Shown in pieces: positions 42,876 to 51,936 of a stretch of DNA of 64,000 nt. Source of the stretch: Ruminococcus flavefaciens (GTDB lineage Bacteria; Bacillota; Clostridia; Oscillospirales; Ruminococcaceae). The stretch spans positions 234,103-298,102 of the forward strand of contig NZ_FNWV01000004.1 of assembly GCF_900108555.1 (NCBI RefSeq), read 5' to 3'. The notes beneath the pieces were generated by a model that saw nothing but the letters and a program-made list of their open reading frames with translations, was not told the origin of the DNA and made no database searches. Position 1 is the stretch's first letter. Each line of letters begins with the position of its first letter. A program made the position numbers and the translations under genes.

Positions 42876-45848
42876 TTATGCTACAGGCTGTGCCTCGGGC
42901 TTTTTGGCAGGCTTCTGCTCTGCCTGCTCCATAGCGGCAACAAGGCTTCTCAGTCTTATCCTTGCCGCACCGAGATTGTTTATCTCGTCTATTTTAAGCT
43001 GTGTATAGAGCTTACCGCGGCTTTCGAGGATATGTCTCACCTCATCGCCTGTAACCGCGTCAATTCCGCAGCCGAATGATACCAGCTGTATGAGCTGCAT
43101 ATCGGGCTGTGTGGTAACGTACTTGGCTGCACGGTAAAGTCTCGAATGATAAGTCCACTGATTGAGTACCCCAAGCTTCGGTGTACTTGCAAGACCTGCA
43201 ACGCTGTCCTCGGTTATCACAGCCATACCGAGACTTGATACCAGCTTGTGTATGCCGTGGTTTATCTCCTTGTCGATATGGTAAGGTCTGCCTGCGATGA
43301 CGATTATCTTGCGTCCCTCGGCTCTTGCCTGATCTATTATCTCCAGTGCCTTGCGCGTAACTGAGTTATGATACTTTTCAAGGGCTTCGTAAGCCTTATC
43401 CACTGCCTCGGATATCTTTCCCTTGACGTTGTACCTGCCCAGCACCTGTCCCAGCACCTTTATGACGTTCTTTCTGATGTTCAGGTCAAGGTATGGGTGA
43501 ACGAAGTTCTTATTGTTGAGTCTTGGGTTGTTTGCAAGGAGAAGCTCGGGATAGTAGGCTACGACAGGGCAGTTGAAGTGGTTATCGCTGCCGCCCTCGT
43601 CAAGGTTATAGCTCATGCAGGGATAGAATATGAAATCCACACCCTTGTCAAGAAGGTTTTCGATGTGTCCGTGAGTGAGCTTTGCAGGATAGCATACCGT
43701 ATCCGAGGGGATAGTGTGCTGACCGAGATAGTACATATCACGGGAGCTCTCATCGGAGATAACAGTCCTGAAACCGAGAGTAGTGAACAGCATATGCCAG
43801 AAGGGCAGCTGCTCGTAAAAGCCCAGTGCAAGGGGAAGTCCCACTGTGCCGCGGAAACGCTTTGGCTGGTGAGTCTTTACGGTATTGAGTATACTGTCAT
43901 ACTTGAACTCGTAAAGATTGGGGACTGTGTTCCTGTTGGCGATACCGCCGCCCTTTTCACAGCGGTTGCCCGAGATGAAGCGTCTGCCCTTGCCGAAGTT
44001 GATGATATTCAGCTGACAGTGTGCGGTACAGCCGCCGCAGTTAGCCGAACGTGACTCGTATGTGAAGTTTTCGAGCTCATCGGCAGAGATAAGCTTTGAA
44101 GTCTCGCCGCTTGCTCTCTCCTTTGCGTAGAGTGCGCAGCCGAATGCTCCCATAAGTCCCGAAATAGCAGGACGGATAACGTTTCTGCCAAGCTCTTTCT
44201 CGAATGATCGGAGAACTGCGTCATTGAGGAATGTACCGCCCTGTACTACGATGTTTTTGCCGAGATCATCGGGAGAATTTGCACGTATTACCTTGTAAAT
44301 GGCGTTCTTGATGATAGACGATGAAAGTCCTGCGGAGATATCCTCAACGGTAGCACCGTCCTTCTGCGCCTGTTTTACCGAGCTATTCATGAATACGGTA
44401 CAGCGCGAGCCAAGGTCAACAGGGTGCTCCGCGAAAAGTCCCAACTGAGAGAACTCGGAGATATCGTAGCCGAGAGCCATTGCAAAGGTCTGTATGAAAG
44501 AGCCGCAGCCCGAGGAACAAGCCTCGTTGAGCATGATGCTGTCGATGCTCTTGTTCTTTATCTTGAAGCACTTGATGTCCTGTCCGCCGATATCAATGAT
44601 GAAATCAACATCGGGGCAGAAATATGCAGCAGCCTTGAAGTGGGCAACTGTCTCAACTATGCCGTGGTCAACGGAAAGACCTGCCTTTATAAGGTCCTCG
44701 CCGTAACCCGTAACTGCCGAGCCCTTTATGGTTATCTCGGGGTTCATAGCCGAATATATGCGTCTGAGCTGGTCGGCTATCTTGTCGAGAGGCTGTCCCT
44801 GATTTGAGGAGTAATGATTGTAGAGCATACGTCCGTCATCGGTTATGAGTACAAGCTTCGTAGTGGTAGAGCCTGCGTCGATACCGAGATAAGCATCGCC
44901 CTTATATGTACGTATATCGGCATATCCGAGGTCGAACTTCTTGTGGCGGTCGATGAACTCGTCATACTCTGAGTGTGAACGGAAAAGGGGTTCACCTGTA
45001 ACGATAGCGTCAGAAGCCTTTGCAGTGCGTATCTTTTCGATCATATCGCCTATCTTGTACGCTTCCGCAGCCTTAGCTGCATACAGTGCGCAGCCGTAAG
45101 CCACGAATACGGGAGCTTCCTGCGGAAATACAGCGTGTTCCTCATCGAGCCCGAGAGTCCTTACGAAAGCCTTTTTCAGTCCCTTTAAGAAGAACAGCGG
45201 ACCGCCGAGGAAAAGGACTTTTCCCTCGATAGTGCGTCCCTGAGCCAGTCCCGAAACGGTCTGGTCGACAACTGCCTGAAAGATACTTGCGGCAACGTCC
45301 TCGCGCCTTGCTCCCTGATTGAGAAGCGGCTGTATATCGGACTTTGCGAATACTCCGCAGCGTGAAGCTATAGGGTGTATCTTCTGCGCGTGGAGAGAAA
45401 GCTCGTCAAGCTCATCGGCTGTAATGCCGAGAAGTGTTGCCATCTGGTCGATGAATGCACCTGTACCGCCTGCACAGGTACCGTTCATACGCTGCTCGAC
45501 TCCGCCTGTAAGGAAGATTATCTTTGCGTCCTCGCCGCCAAGCTCGATAACTGCATCGGCATCGGGCTGTTTCTCCTTAACTGCAAGGAAAGCCGCATGG
45601 ACTTCCTGAACGAAAGGTATATCCGCAGAATTGGCAAGTCCGAGACCTGCCGAGCCTGTGATGCAGACTGTGAATTCCTCATCGGGATAGTCCGCCTGTA
45701 TTATTTTAAGCTGATCTGTAACAGTTTCCTTTACTTTGGAAAGATGACGCTGGTATTTCGAGTAGATTATGTTGTTGTCAGCGTCCGTTATGACCGTTTT
45801 TACTGTGGTCGAACCCACATCAATGCCCAGTGAATATTTATTTGACAT
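42876..45848 (-). CDS. Acyl-CoA dehydratase activase with two BadF/BcrA ATPase domains
   Basis: 990 residues. Two ASKHA ATPase domains (about 5-260 and 320-590), each starting GIDVGSTTVK or GIDAGSTTTK and each with a cluster cysteine motif (NGTCAGGTGAF and NEACSSGCGSF). A DUF2229-like region (about 650-870) has SDTVCYPAKLTHGH and FYPCMSYN. Activases use ATP to push a low-potential electron into a radical dehydratase. A role in amino acid fermentation or an unrelated radical reaction are both possible. The C-terminus is Lys/Pro/Ala-rich. Confidence 0.85.
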   Translation of the reverse strand: MSNKYSLGIDVGSTTVKTVITDADNNIIYSKYQRHLSKVKETVTDQLKIIQADYPDEEFTVCITGSAGLGLANSADIPFVQEVHAAFLAVKEKQPDADAVIELGGEDAKIIFLTGGVEQRMNGTCAGGTGAFIDQMATLLGITADELDELSLHAQKIHPIASRCGVFAKSDIQPLLNQGARREDVAASIFQAVVDQTVSGLAQGRTIEGKVLFLGGPLFFLKGLKKAFVRTLGLDEEHAVFPQEAPVFVAYGCALYAAKAAEAYKIGDMIEKIRTAKASDAIVTGEPLFRSHSEYDEFIDRHKKFDLGYADIRTYKGDAYLGIDAGSTTTKLVLITDDGRMLYNHYSSNQGQPLDKIADQLRRIYSAMNPEITIKGSAVTGYGEDLIKAGLSVDHGIVETVAHFKAAAYFCPDVDFIIDIGGQDIKCFKIKNKSIDSIMLNEACSSGCGSFIQTFAMALGYDISEFSQLGLFAEHPVDLGSRCTVFMNSSVKQAQKDGATVEDISAGLSSSIIKNAIYKVIRANSPDDLGKNIVVQGGTFLNDAVLRSFEKELGRNVIRPAISGLMGAFGCALYAKERASGETSKLISADELENFTYESRSANCGGCTAHCQLNIINFGKGRRFISGNRCEKGGGIANRNTVPNLYEFKYDSILNTVKTHQPKRFRGTVGLPLALGFYEQLPFWHMLFTTLGFRTVISDESSRDMYYLGQHTIPSDTVCYPAKLTHGHIENLLDKGVDFIFYPCMSYNLDEGGSDNHFNCPVVAYYPELLLANNPRLNNKNFVHPYLDLNIRKNVIKVLGQVLGRYNVKGKISEAVDKAYEALEKYHNSVTRKALEIIDQARAEGRKIIVIAGRPYHIDKEINHGIHKLVSSLGMAVITEDSVAGLASTPKLGVLNQWTYHSRLYRAAKYVTTQPDMQLIQLVSFGCGIDAVTGDEVRHILESRGKLYTQLKIDEINNLGAARIRLRSLVAAMEQAEQKPAKKPEAQPVA

Positions 45849-45907
45849 TTTACACCTCAGTAGAAGTAATCATATGGCGGAAACCTGCGCTCCGCCGCTA
45901 TCTTATT

Positions 45908-45936
45908 ATTATACCATTTTTATATATAAATGTAAA
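45908..45936 (-). promoter_or_regulatory. Promoter of the activase operon
   Basis: Minus strand -35 TTTACA (45931-45936), 17-base spacer, -10 TATAAT (45908-45913). Confidence 0.8.
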
Positions 45937-45967
45937 GTGCATTTTTCGCGGTTGTTCTGCGTAGCGG

Positions 45968-45996
45968 TTGAAGATGTATGTAGAGTATGATATAAT
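45968..45996 (+). promoter_or_regulatory. Promoter of the ECF sigma operon
   Basis: -35 TTGAAG at 45968-45973, 17-base spacer, -10 TATAAT at 45991-45996. Divergent from the activase promoter; looks like sigma-A rather than an ECF autoregulatory promoter. Confidence 0.72.
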
Positions 45997-46131
45997 TAGC
46001 GTATATTCGATACTTATCAAGTATAGCACGAAAGATTTTCAATGTCAATTTGAAAAAATTAGTTTTTTTCTGTAACGAATGTGCTTTTAATGCAACTAAT
46101 AAGTGAACGTTCAAGGAGAGGAGGCGGCGCG

Positions 46132-46602
46132 ATGTCGTCGGATATGGAAAAATACTACAAAGAAAACGGCAGAAAGGTGTTCCTTTATCTGATGACTCTG
46201 TGCGGAAACTCCGATACTGCCGAGGAGCTCACTCAGGAGACCTTTTACCGCGCTATCCGCTCCCTGAAGAAATACAAGGGCGAGTGCTCCGTTTATACGT
46301 GGCTTTGCAGTATCGCCCGAAACGCCTGGCTCGAGGAGCTCCGCAAGCGCAGAAAACACAAGACCGAGGAGATAAGTAAGCTAATAGAGGATACCGCTCC
46401 CCGTCCCGACGAGAAAGCGGAAAGTTCCGACGGACGGCTGCGCCTTCTGAAAAAGATACATTCCCTGCCCGAAACGGAAAAGGAAATAATACTGCTCCGC
46501 GCGTCACAGGAGCTGAGCTTCCGCGAGATAGGTGAGATATTCGGCAAGACAGAGACATGGGCGCGAGTGACCTACTATCGCGCCAAGCAGAAACTTATGT
46601 AG
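46132..46602 (+). CDS. ECF-type RNA polymerase sigma factor
   Basis: 156 residues. Region 2 (about 10-75) has DTAEELTQETFYRAIRSL and TWLCSIARNAWLEELRKRRK; region 4 (about 100-153) has LPETEKEIILLRASQELSFREIGEIFG. The next gene encodes a zinc-binding membrane anti-sigma, so this should answer an envelope signal. I chose ATG 46132 because AGGAGAGGAGG precedes it. The stop codon TAG forms part of a REP-like element's GTAG signature. Confidence 0.9.
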   Translation: MSSDMEKYYKENGRKVFLYLMTLCGNSDTAEELTQETFYRAIRSLKKYKGECSVYTWLCSIARNAWLEELRKRRKHKTEEISKLIEDTAPRPDEKAESSDGRLRLLKKIHSLPETEKEIILLRASQELSFREIGEIFGKTETWARVTYYRAKQKLM

Positions 46603-46673
46603 GGGGCGATACCCACATTGCCCCGTCGTGTCATGATAAAAATAACGGGCTGATGCAGGCATCAGCCCCTACA
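46598..46673. repeat. Head-to-head REP-like pair between sigma and anti-sigma genes
   Basis: Copy 1 (46598-46623) begins TGTAGGGGGCGAT and pairs with ATTGCCCC. Copy 2 (46646-46673) is CGGGCTGATGC / GCATCAGCCCCTACA. Both lie inside the sigma/anti-sigma transcript. Confidence 0.75.
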
Positions 46674-46692
46674 CGAAAAAGGAGTTGATCTT

Positions 46693-47388
46693 ATGAAATG
46701 CAATATCGTGAAAGACCTTTTGCCGCTGTACTGCGACAAGCTAACATCTCAGGACAGCAACGAAGAAATAGAAAAGCATCTCCATGACTGTGAGGAGTGC
46801 AAGGCAGTCTATGAGAGCATGAACAAAAAGGAAGATGATATAAATATCCCTAATAAGGACATAAAACCACTGAAAAAGGTGAAAAAACGCATAAAGCTGA
46901 AAATAATCGCCGCTATCATCGGCACACTTGCAGTGCTTGCAGCCGCATTTGTTTTCCTGTTTGTGGGAGTTATACCCATTAGCTCTGATAAGCTCCACTA
47001 TACAGCCGAAATCACGAATGTGAACACATATAGCTGGAGTGATAAAGCTGACATTACCGATAGCAACAATGACGGAATACCAGACGCTGCCGAAATCGAC
47101 TCGCGCGAAGAACTTATAGTCCGCATTATGCCGGACTGCAGCAACGCAAGATATGTTGAGCACAGGGATTTCGGGGATTTCTCAGATATGACAAATTACA
47201 AACTGTCAATGGAGATATATCCAACTTTCAAGCTTCCGTTTGACGACCGTGGCGATCGCCCTAATGTCTTAGTCCACGGATTCCCTGACGTAAAAGAGGG
47301 CAGCACCCTCACTATCCACTGTCGTGACAAAGATGTTGTTATCGACCTCTGGCAGCTCTACCTCGACACAAAAGAAAAAGAACAATGA
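46693..47388 (+). CDS. Membrane-bound zinc anti-sigma factor
   Basis: 231 residues. N-terminal zf-HC2-like domain with C3, C14 and HLHDCEEC (His/Cys zinc motif near residues 29-36), a basic stretch, one membrane helix (about 70-95) and an outer domain of unknown fold. The EF-hand-like DSNNDGIPDAAE (about 120-130) could bind calcium. It should hold the ECF sigma at the membrane until a signal releases it. GGAG site upstream. Confidence 0.85.
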   Translation: MKCNIVKDLLPLYCDKLTSQDSNEEIEKHLHDCEECKAVYESMNKKEDDINIPNKDIKPLKKVKKRIKLKIIAAIIGTLAVLAAAFVFLFVGVIPISSDKLHYTAEITNVNTYSWSDKADITDSNNDGIPDAAEIDSREELIVRIMPDCSNARYVEHRDFGDFSDMTNYKLSMEIYPTFKLPFDDRGDRPNVLVHGFPDVKEGSTLTIHCRDKDVVIDLWQLYLDTKEKEQ

Positions 47389-47396
47389 CCTCTTTC

Positions 47397-47420
47397 GGAC
47401 GGCTTTATGCCGTCCTTTTT
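47397..47420 (+). terminator. Terminator after the anti-sigma gene
   Basis: 7-bp GC stem GGACGGC (47397-47403) with GCCGTCC (47409-47415), T-run 47416-47420. Confidence 0.88.
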
Positions 47421-47447
47421 GCATCGTTCGGCATACACCGGACGTCG

Positions 47448-47527
47448 AGGACGGTGCGGGTGTCCGGGGGACACCTCTGCCAGAGGCAGAAGCACCGACC
47501 GAGCCGACAGGCGAGAACGTCCCCTAC
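47448..47527. repeat. Large imperfect REP-like hairpin
   Basis: Ends CGGACGT and ACGTCCCCTACA pair around an interior with further small palindromes (GTGTCC/GGACAC; CTGCC/GGCAG). Followed by CAGGCTACAGGCTAAAGGCT stutter words (47526-47545). Confidence 0.6.
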
Positions 47528-47555
47528 AGGCTACAGGCTAAAGGCTAAAAAGTTG

Positions 47556-47584
47556 TTGACATAAAATAGTGCAGGTGATATAAT
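47556..47584 (+). promoter_or_regulatory. Promoter of the alpha/beta hydrolase gene
   Basis: -35 TTGACA at 47556-47561, 17-base spacer, -10 TATAAT at 47579-47584. The transcript would contain the stutter repeat at 47630-47722 as its leader. Confidence 0.82.
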
Positions 47585-47629
47585 AGATTATATATGTATA
47601 TTTGCGGCTGTATGCCGTATATGATATAA

Positions 47630-47722
<93 letters not shown>

Positions 47723-47745
47723 ATAACGATCTGGAGATAATAGAA

Positions 47746-48516
47746 TTGATAAAGACAGTTAACGGTTTAAAGATAAACTACGAGGAAAAGGGCGAGGGCG
47801 ACCTTATCGTACTGCTTCACGGCTGGGGCAGCAATATCACCCTTTTCGCCAACATGATAGAGCTCCTCTCTAAGAAGTACAAGGTAGTTGCTATGGATAT
47901 GCCGGGCTTCGGAAAGAGCGAAGAGCCTAAGGAAGTATGGGACGTGAGCTCATATGTGCAGTTCGTCATCGACTTCCTCAAAGACTACGGCACAAAGGAA
48001 GTAATGCTTCTCGGTCACAGCTTCGGCGGACGTGTCATTATAAAGATGCACAGCCGTGATGACCTGCCTTTCAAGGTGACTAAGGTCATTCTCGTGGACA
48101 GCGCAGGTATCATGCCGCCAAAGTCGGGTAAAAAGACATGGCGTCAGCGTTATTACAAAATGGGCAAGGCTGTCCTCTCATGGGGCATAGTCAAGAAGCT
48201 CTTCCCCGATGCGCTTGAGAACTTCCGCAAGAAAATGGGCAGTGCGGACTACGCCGCCGCTTCACCCATGATGCGTCAGGTAATGGTCAAGGTAGTCAAC
48301 GAGGACTTAGAGCCATATCTGCCCAATATCAAAGCTCCCACACTGCTCGTATGGGGCGTGAACGATACGGCTACTCCCCTGTCCGACGGCGAGAAAATGG
48401 AGAAGCTCATACCCGATGCAGGTCTTGTAAAGCTGGAAAATGCAGGACATTATTCCTTCCTCGAACAGCAGTTCACATTCAACCGCGTGATGTGCTCGTT
48501 CCTCAAAATAGAATAA
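47746..48516 (+). CDS. Alpha/beta fold hydrolase
   Basis: 256 residues. HGWGSN oxyanion motif, nucleophile elbow GHSFGG (Ser near residue 94) and C-terminal NAGHYSF with the catalytic histidine; Asp in WGVNDTATP. Substrate not readable. The likely start is TTG 47746 with GGAG nine bases upstream. Longer in-frame frames run into the stutter repeat and would add repeat-encoded residues without homology. It is followed by murF and ddl in the same direction, with no clear link. Confidence 0.8.
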   Translation: MIKTVNGLKINYEEKGEGDLIVLLHGWGSNITLFANMIELLSKKYKVVAMDMPGFGKSEEPKEVWDVSSYVQFVIDFLKDYGTKEVMLLGHSFGGRVIIKMHSRDDLPFKVTKVILVDSAGIMPPKSGKKTWRQRYYKMGKAVLSWGIVKKLFPDALENFRKKMGSADYAAASPMMRQVMVKVVNEDLEPYLPNIKAPTLLVWGVNDTATPLSDGEKMEKLIPDAGLVKLENAGHYSFLEQQFTFNRVMCSFLKIE

Positions 48517-48517
48517 T

Positions 48518-48621
48518 AGTTGAGAGTTTAGAGTTGAGAATTGAGAGTTAATAGGCTTTTTCAGATAAGTCTGCGAAGCAGACACCGCAACTCTCAACTC
48601 TCCACTTTCAACTCTCAACTT
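48518..48621. repeat. Stutter inverted repeat (GAGAGTTGA family)
   Basis: AGTTGAGAGTTTAGAGTTGA words (48518-48549) pair with CAACTCTCAACTCTCCACTT words (48588-48620). The centre is TCTGCGAAGCAGA. Confidence 0.72.
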
Positions 48622-48639
48622 CATTACAAGGAGAATAGT

Positions 48640-50292
48640 ATGAATTTGGTTTTATGGATAATATATGCGGTCATTTCGCTGACTGCTGCTGTTTTTCTCG
48701 GGCTGAGGGAGTTCCATATGCTCCAGCTCAACGGCTACAAGACCCCCGAGCACTCACGCTGGATGAAGAAAAACAAAAACAGGTATATACTCCCTGCGGT
48801 GCTGCTGTGTGCGCAGTTCCTGCTTATACCGCTCCACGGCGGTCTGAGGACGGCTCTCGTCATAGTGCTGTGCTTCTTCAATGCAATAATAGCCCTTACA
48901 AACAAGCCGGGCAAGAAGTTCAAGAAGCCACTTGTGTACACAGCCCGTATGAAGCGCATGATGATAACCTGCGGCATACTCATCGCAGTATTCTACGTAA
49001 TAGCTGTTTTAAAGGGAGAGACTACGGTCTATATCTGCCGTATATGGAACGAAGCTCACACAGACTTCACCTATGACTCTATGGAAAAACGCTGGTTCAT
49101 ATCGGCTCTGCCATATATACTTGTGGGCTCGGCACTGTATCTCACACCTATACTGGTTCCGCTGTCCAATCTTATCAATAAGCCCATAGAAAAGGCAGTA
49201 CAGAACTGGTACATCAACGACGCAAAGCGCATACTCTCCGAGTGTCCCACACTTCACAAGGTCGGTATCACAGGAAGCTACGGCAAAACAAGCATGAAGT
49301 TCTACCTTGACGAGCTTCTCAATTCACAGTACAACACGCTGAAAACTCCCGAGAGCTTCAATACTCCTATGGGAGTTACCATAACCATACGCCGCGACTT
49401 GAAGCCTACTCACGAATACTTCATCTGTGAAATGGGTGCAAGACGAGTTCACGAAATTAAGGAGCTCTGCGGCATTGCCGATCCCCACGACGGCATAATC
49501 ACTTCCGTAGGTCCTCAGCATTTAGAGACCTTCGGCTCTATCGAGAATGTAGTTAATACCAAGTTCGAGCTTGCCGACCATGTAAAGGCAAAGGGCGGTA
49601 AGATATACCTCAACGGCGACAACGAGCTTATCCGAAAGAAAGCTCCCGAGTACCCCAATGCTGTGCTTTACGGACTTTCCGAGGGCAGCCACTACCGCGC
49701 AACTGATATATCCGTATCCGACAGAGGTACTGAGTTCACGGTAACTGCTCCGAACGGCGAGACACAGCGTTTCTCAATGAAGCTTCTGGGCGAGCACAAT
49801 GTTCAGAACGTCCTCGGAGCTATCGCCTACGCACACGGTACGGGCATATCACTTGAAAAGCTGACGCTCCCCGTTAAGCGTATAGCCGCAGTACCACACA
49901 GATTACAGCTTCTCGACAAGGGCGGAAATATGACCTTTATCGACGACGCATACAACTCAAATCCCAACGGCTGCCGTGCAGCTCTCAATGTCCTCGGTCT
50001 TTTCGATGCCTGCCGTATACTGGTAACTCCGGGTATGGTAGAGCTTGGCGCAAAGCAGGAGGAGCTGAATTTCGAGTTTGGTCAGGAAGCTGCAAAGGCT
50101 TGTGACCATATAGTTCTTGTGGGCAAGGCTCAGACAGTGCCTATATATAACGGTATCAAGGACGCAGGCTACGATATGGACAACGTTTTCGTTGCGGACA
50201 GTCTGGGCGAGGCTCTCACCCACGTAAATGCATATCAGACCGACAAGAAGAAAATAGTCCTTCTTGAAAACGACCTGCCCGACAACTATTAA
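48640..50292 (+). CDS. murF: MurF-like Mur ligase with N-terminal membrane segments
   Basis: 550 residues. The first ~190 carry four to five hydrophobic segments and are not part of ordinary MurF. From about 205 a Mur-ligase domain follows: P-loop GSYGKTSMK (G212-K216), EMGARRVHEIKELC, GPQHLETFGS, the C-terminal domain with DDAYNSNPNG and GMVELGAKQEE. MurF adds D-Ala-D-Ala to the UDP-MurNAc-tripeptide; ddl next door makes that dipeptide, which supports the call. ATG 48640 has AAGGAG upstream. A different Mur-like ligase (for example a teichoic or cell-wall amidation role) is possible. Confidence 0.82.
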   Translation: MNLVLWIIYAVISLTAAVFLGLREFHMLQLNGYKTPEHSRWMKKNKNRYILPAVLLCAQFLLIPLHGGLRTALVIVLCFFNAIIALTNKPGKKFKKPLVYTARMKRMMITCGILIAVFYVIAVLKGETTVYICRIWNEAHTDFTYDSMEKRWFISALPYILVGSALYLTPILVPLSNLINKPIEKAVQNWYINDAKRILSECPTLHKVGITGSYGKTSMKFYLDELLNSQYNTLKTPESFNTPMGVTITIRRDLKPTHEYFICEMGARRVHEIKELCGIADPHDGIITSVGPQHLETFGSIENVVNTKFELADHVKAKGGKIYLNGDNELIRKKAPEYPNAVLYGLSEGSHYRATDISVSDRGTEFTVTAPNGETQRFSMKLLGEHNVQNVLGAIAYAHGTGISLEKLTLPVKRIAAVPHRLQLLDKGGNMTFIDDAYNSNPNGCRAALNVLGLFDACRILVTPGMVELGAKQEELNFEFGQEAAKACDHIVLVGKAQTVPIYNGIKDAGYDMDNVFVADSLGEALTHVNAYQTDKKKIVLLENDLPDNY

Positions 50293-50314
50293 AGCCATTA
50301 GCTATTGGCTGTTA

Positions 50315-50390
50315 GTAGGGGACGCCGCCCTCGGCGTCCCGCGAAACACATTATATAACCAACGGGAGCCCGAGGGCGGGTTCCCCTACT
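50315..50390. repeat. Head-to-head REP-like pair between murF and ddl
   Basis: Copy 1 (50315-50342) starts GTAGGGGACGCCG and pairs with CGGCGTCCC. Copy 2 (50363-50390) is CGGGAGCCC...GGGTTCCCCTACT. Flanked by GCTATTGGCTG and GCTAATGGCTAACGGCTAAG stutter words. Confidence 0.75.
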
Positions 50391-50439
50391 AAGAGCTAAT
50401 GGCTAACGGCTAAGGGCTCAAATAAAAGGAGTAATTACA

Positions 50440-51624
50440 ATGAAGATCAATCTTGCAGTTCTTTTCGGCGGAAGAAGCGTTGAACATGAGGTATCAGTTA
50501 TCTCTGCTGTTCAGGCTATGGCAAGCATAAACAAGGAAAAATACAACATTATCCCTGTCTATATGACAAAGAAGAGCGAATTCTGGACAGGCGAAAAGCT
50601 CATGGACATCAACAGCTTCAAGGATATACCTGCACTCCTCAAAGAGTGTACCGAGTGCGTTTTCGTAAGAAGCGAGGGCAAGGTGCAGCTTATCCGCCAG
50701 AAAATGAAGAAGTTCGGCACTAATGTCATTTCCGATATCGACGTTGCATTCCCTATCGTTCACGGTACAAACGTTGAGGACGGCGCATTGCAGGGATATC
50801 TCCAGACTCTCGACCTGCCTTATGTAGGCTGTGACGTACTGGCTTCTGCTATCGGCATGGACAAATTCGTAATGAAGATACTCCTTAAAGACGCAGGCTT
50901 CCCTGTACTTGACTGCTGCCGTTTCTCCTCATACGAGATAAACGACATGGACAGAATGGTGGAGACAGTCGAGAAAAAGTTCGGCTATCCTGTTATCGTT
51001 AAGCCTATCAACCTCGGTTCAAGCGTTGGTATCTCAAAGGGCAAGGACAGAGACAGCCTTATCAAGTCTATCGAAGAGGCTTTCGAGTTCGCTGACCGTA
51101 TCCTCATCGAGCCATGCGTAGTACAGCTCAAGGAGATAAACTGCGCCGTAGCAGGCGACAGCGAGTCCGCAGAAGCTTCCGTATGTGAAGAGCCTGTACA
51201 GGCAAGCGGCGATGATATCCTCAGCTACGACCAGAAGTACGTAGGCGGCGGCAAGGGCGGCAGCAAGGGTATGGCTACCCTGAAAAGAAAGATACCTGCT
51301 GATATCACACCCGAGCAGGACGAATTCATCAGAAAGACCGCAGTTGACGCATTCCGCTATCTTGGTCTCAACGGCGTTACACGTATCGACTTCATGATAG
51401 ATATGGCTACAGATAAGGTCTACATAAATGAGATAAACACTATCCCGGGCTCTCTTGCATTCTATCTCTGGGAGCCAAAGGGCGTGAAGTATACCGAGCT
51501 CCTCGAAAGACTTATCCAGCTTGCTCTCAAACGCTACAGACAGGGCGAGAAGATAAGCTATACCTTCGATACAAATATCCTTTCAATGGGCGGAAGCTTC
51601 GGTTCAAAGGGCAGCAAACGCTAA
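50440..51624 (+). CDS. ddl: D-alanine--D-alanine ligase
   Basis: 394 residues, ATP-grasp. GGRSVEHEVSVISA at the N-terminus, PYVGCDVLASAIGMDK, VKPINLGSSVGISKG, and EINTIPGSLAFYLWEP for metal/substrate. The central loop has YDQKYVGGGKGG, in the place of the D-Ala-type tyrosine loop, so D-Ala-D-Ala rather than D-Ala-D-Lac is expected. It is longer than most Ddl (about 300-360) owing to an insertion near 250-290. It feeds MurF, encoded just upstream. Confidence 0.92.
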   Translation: MKINLAVLFGGRSVEHEVSVISAVQAMASINKEKYNIIPVYMTKKSEFWTGEKLMDINSFKDIPALLKECTECVFVRSEGKVQLIRQKMKKFGTNVISDIDVAFPIVHGTNVEDGALQGYLQTLDLPYVGCDVLASAIGMDKFVMKILLKDAGFPVLDCCRFSSYEINDMDRMVETVEKKFGYPVIVKPINLGSSVGISKGKDRDSLIKSIEEAFEFADRILIEPCVVQLKEINCAVAGDSESAEASVCEEPVQASGDDILSYDQKYVGGGKGGSKGMATLKRKIPADITPEQDEFIRKTAVDAFRYLGLNGVTRIDFMIDMATDKVYINEINTIPGSLAFYLWEPKGVKYTELLERLIQLALKRYRQGEKISYTFDTNILSMGGSFGSKGSKR

Positions 51625-51654
51625 GGCAGCGTGACGCTGCACCCTAACCCCATT

Positions 51655-51745
51655 GCGAGCTGAGCCAGCTCGACCGCTTGCCACGTTGTCGCTCGTAAAC
51701 TCGCTTACTCTTATCAACGTCCTTACTCGTACATCGCTTACGGCA
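51655..51745 (+). repeat. Dispersed ~90-bp repeat, copy A
   Basis: Shares GCGAGCTGAGCC, GCTCGACCGCT, CCACGTTGTC, CTCGTAAACTCG and GTACATCGCTTACGGCA with 58465-58555 and, inverted, parts of 22352-22418. The remaining gap to 51936 has AATTCCGAATTAAATCCACCG (as at 18634-18655), CTACTCACTACTCTCTACTC words and no gene or promoter that I can identify. Confidence 0.75.
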
Positions 51746-51936
51746 CTTTTAATTCCGAATTAAATCCACCGTTCCCTACAATACTACTCACTACTCTCTA
51801 CTCACTACTCACTTGCGGACTGCCAAATAAGCAGTGCCCCAAATCTGTGATTTGGCTGGCAATGCTATCTTATTTCCATTGGCTCTGTTTCTTCCTTTTA
51901 TACTTCATTAATGTACTGTTTAACAGGGGGGATAAA

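Noticed and set aside
50440..51624. Vancomycin-resistance-type D-Ala-D-Lac ligase
   Set aside because: The loop has the YDQKY form expected for D-Ala-D-Ala ligases and there are no vanH or vanX partners.
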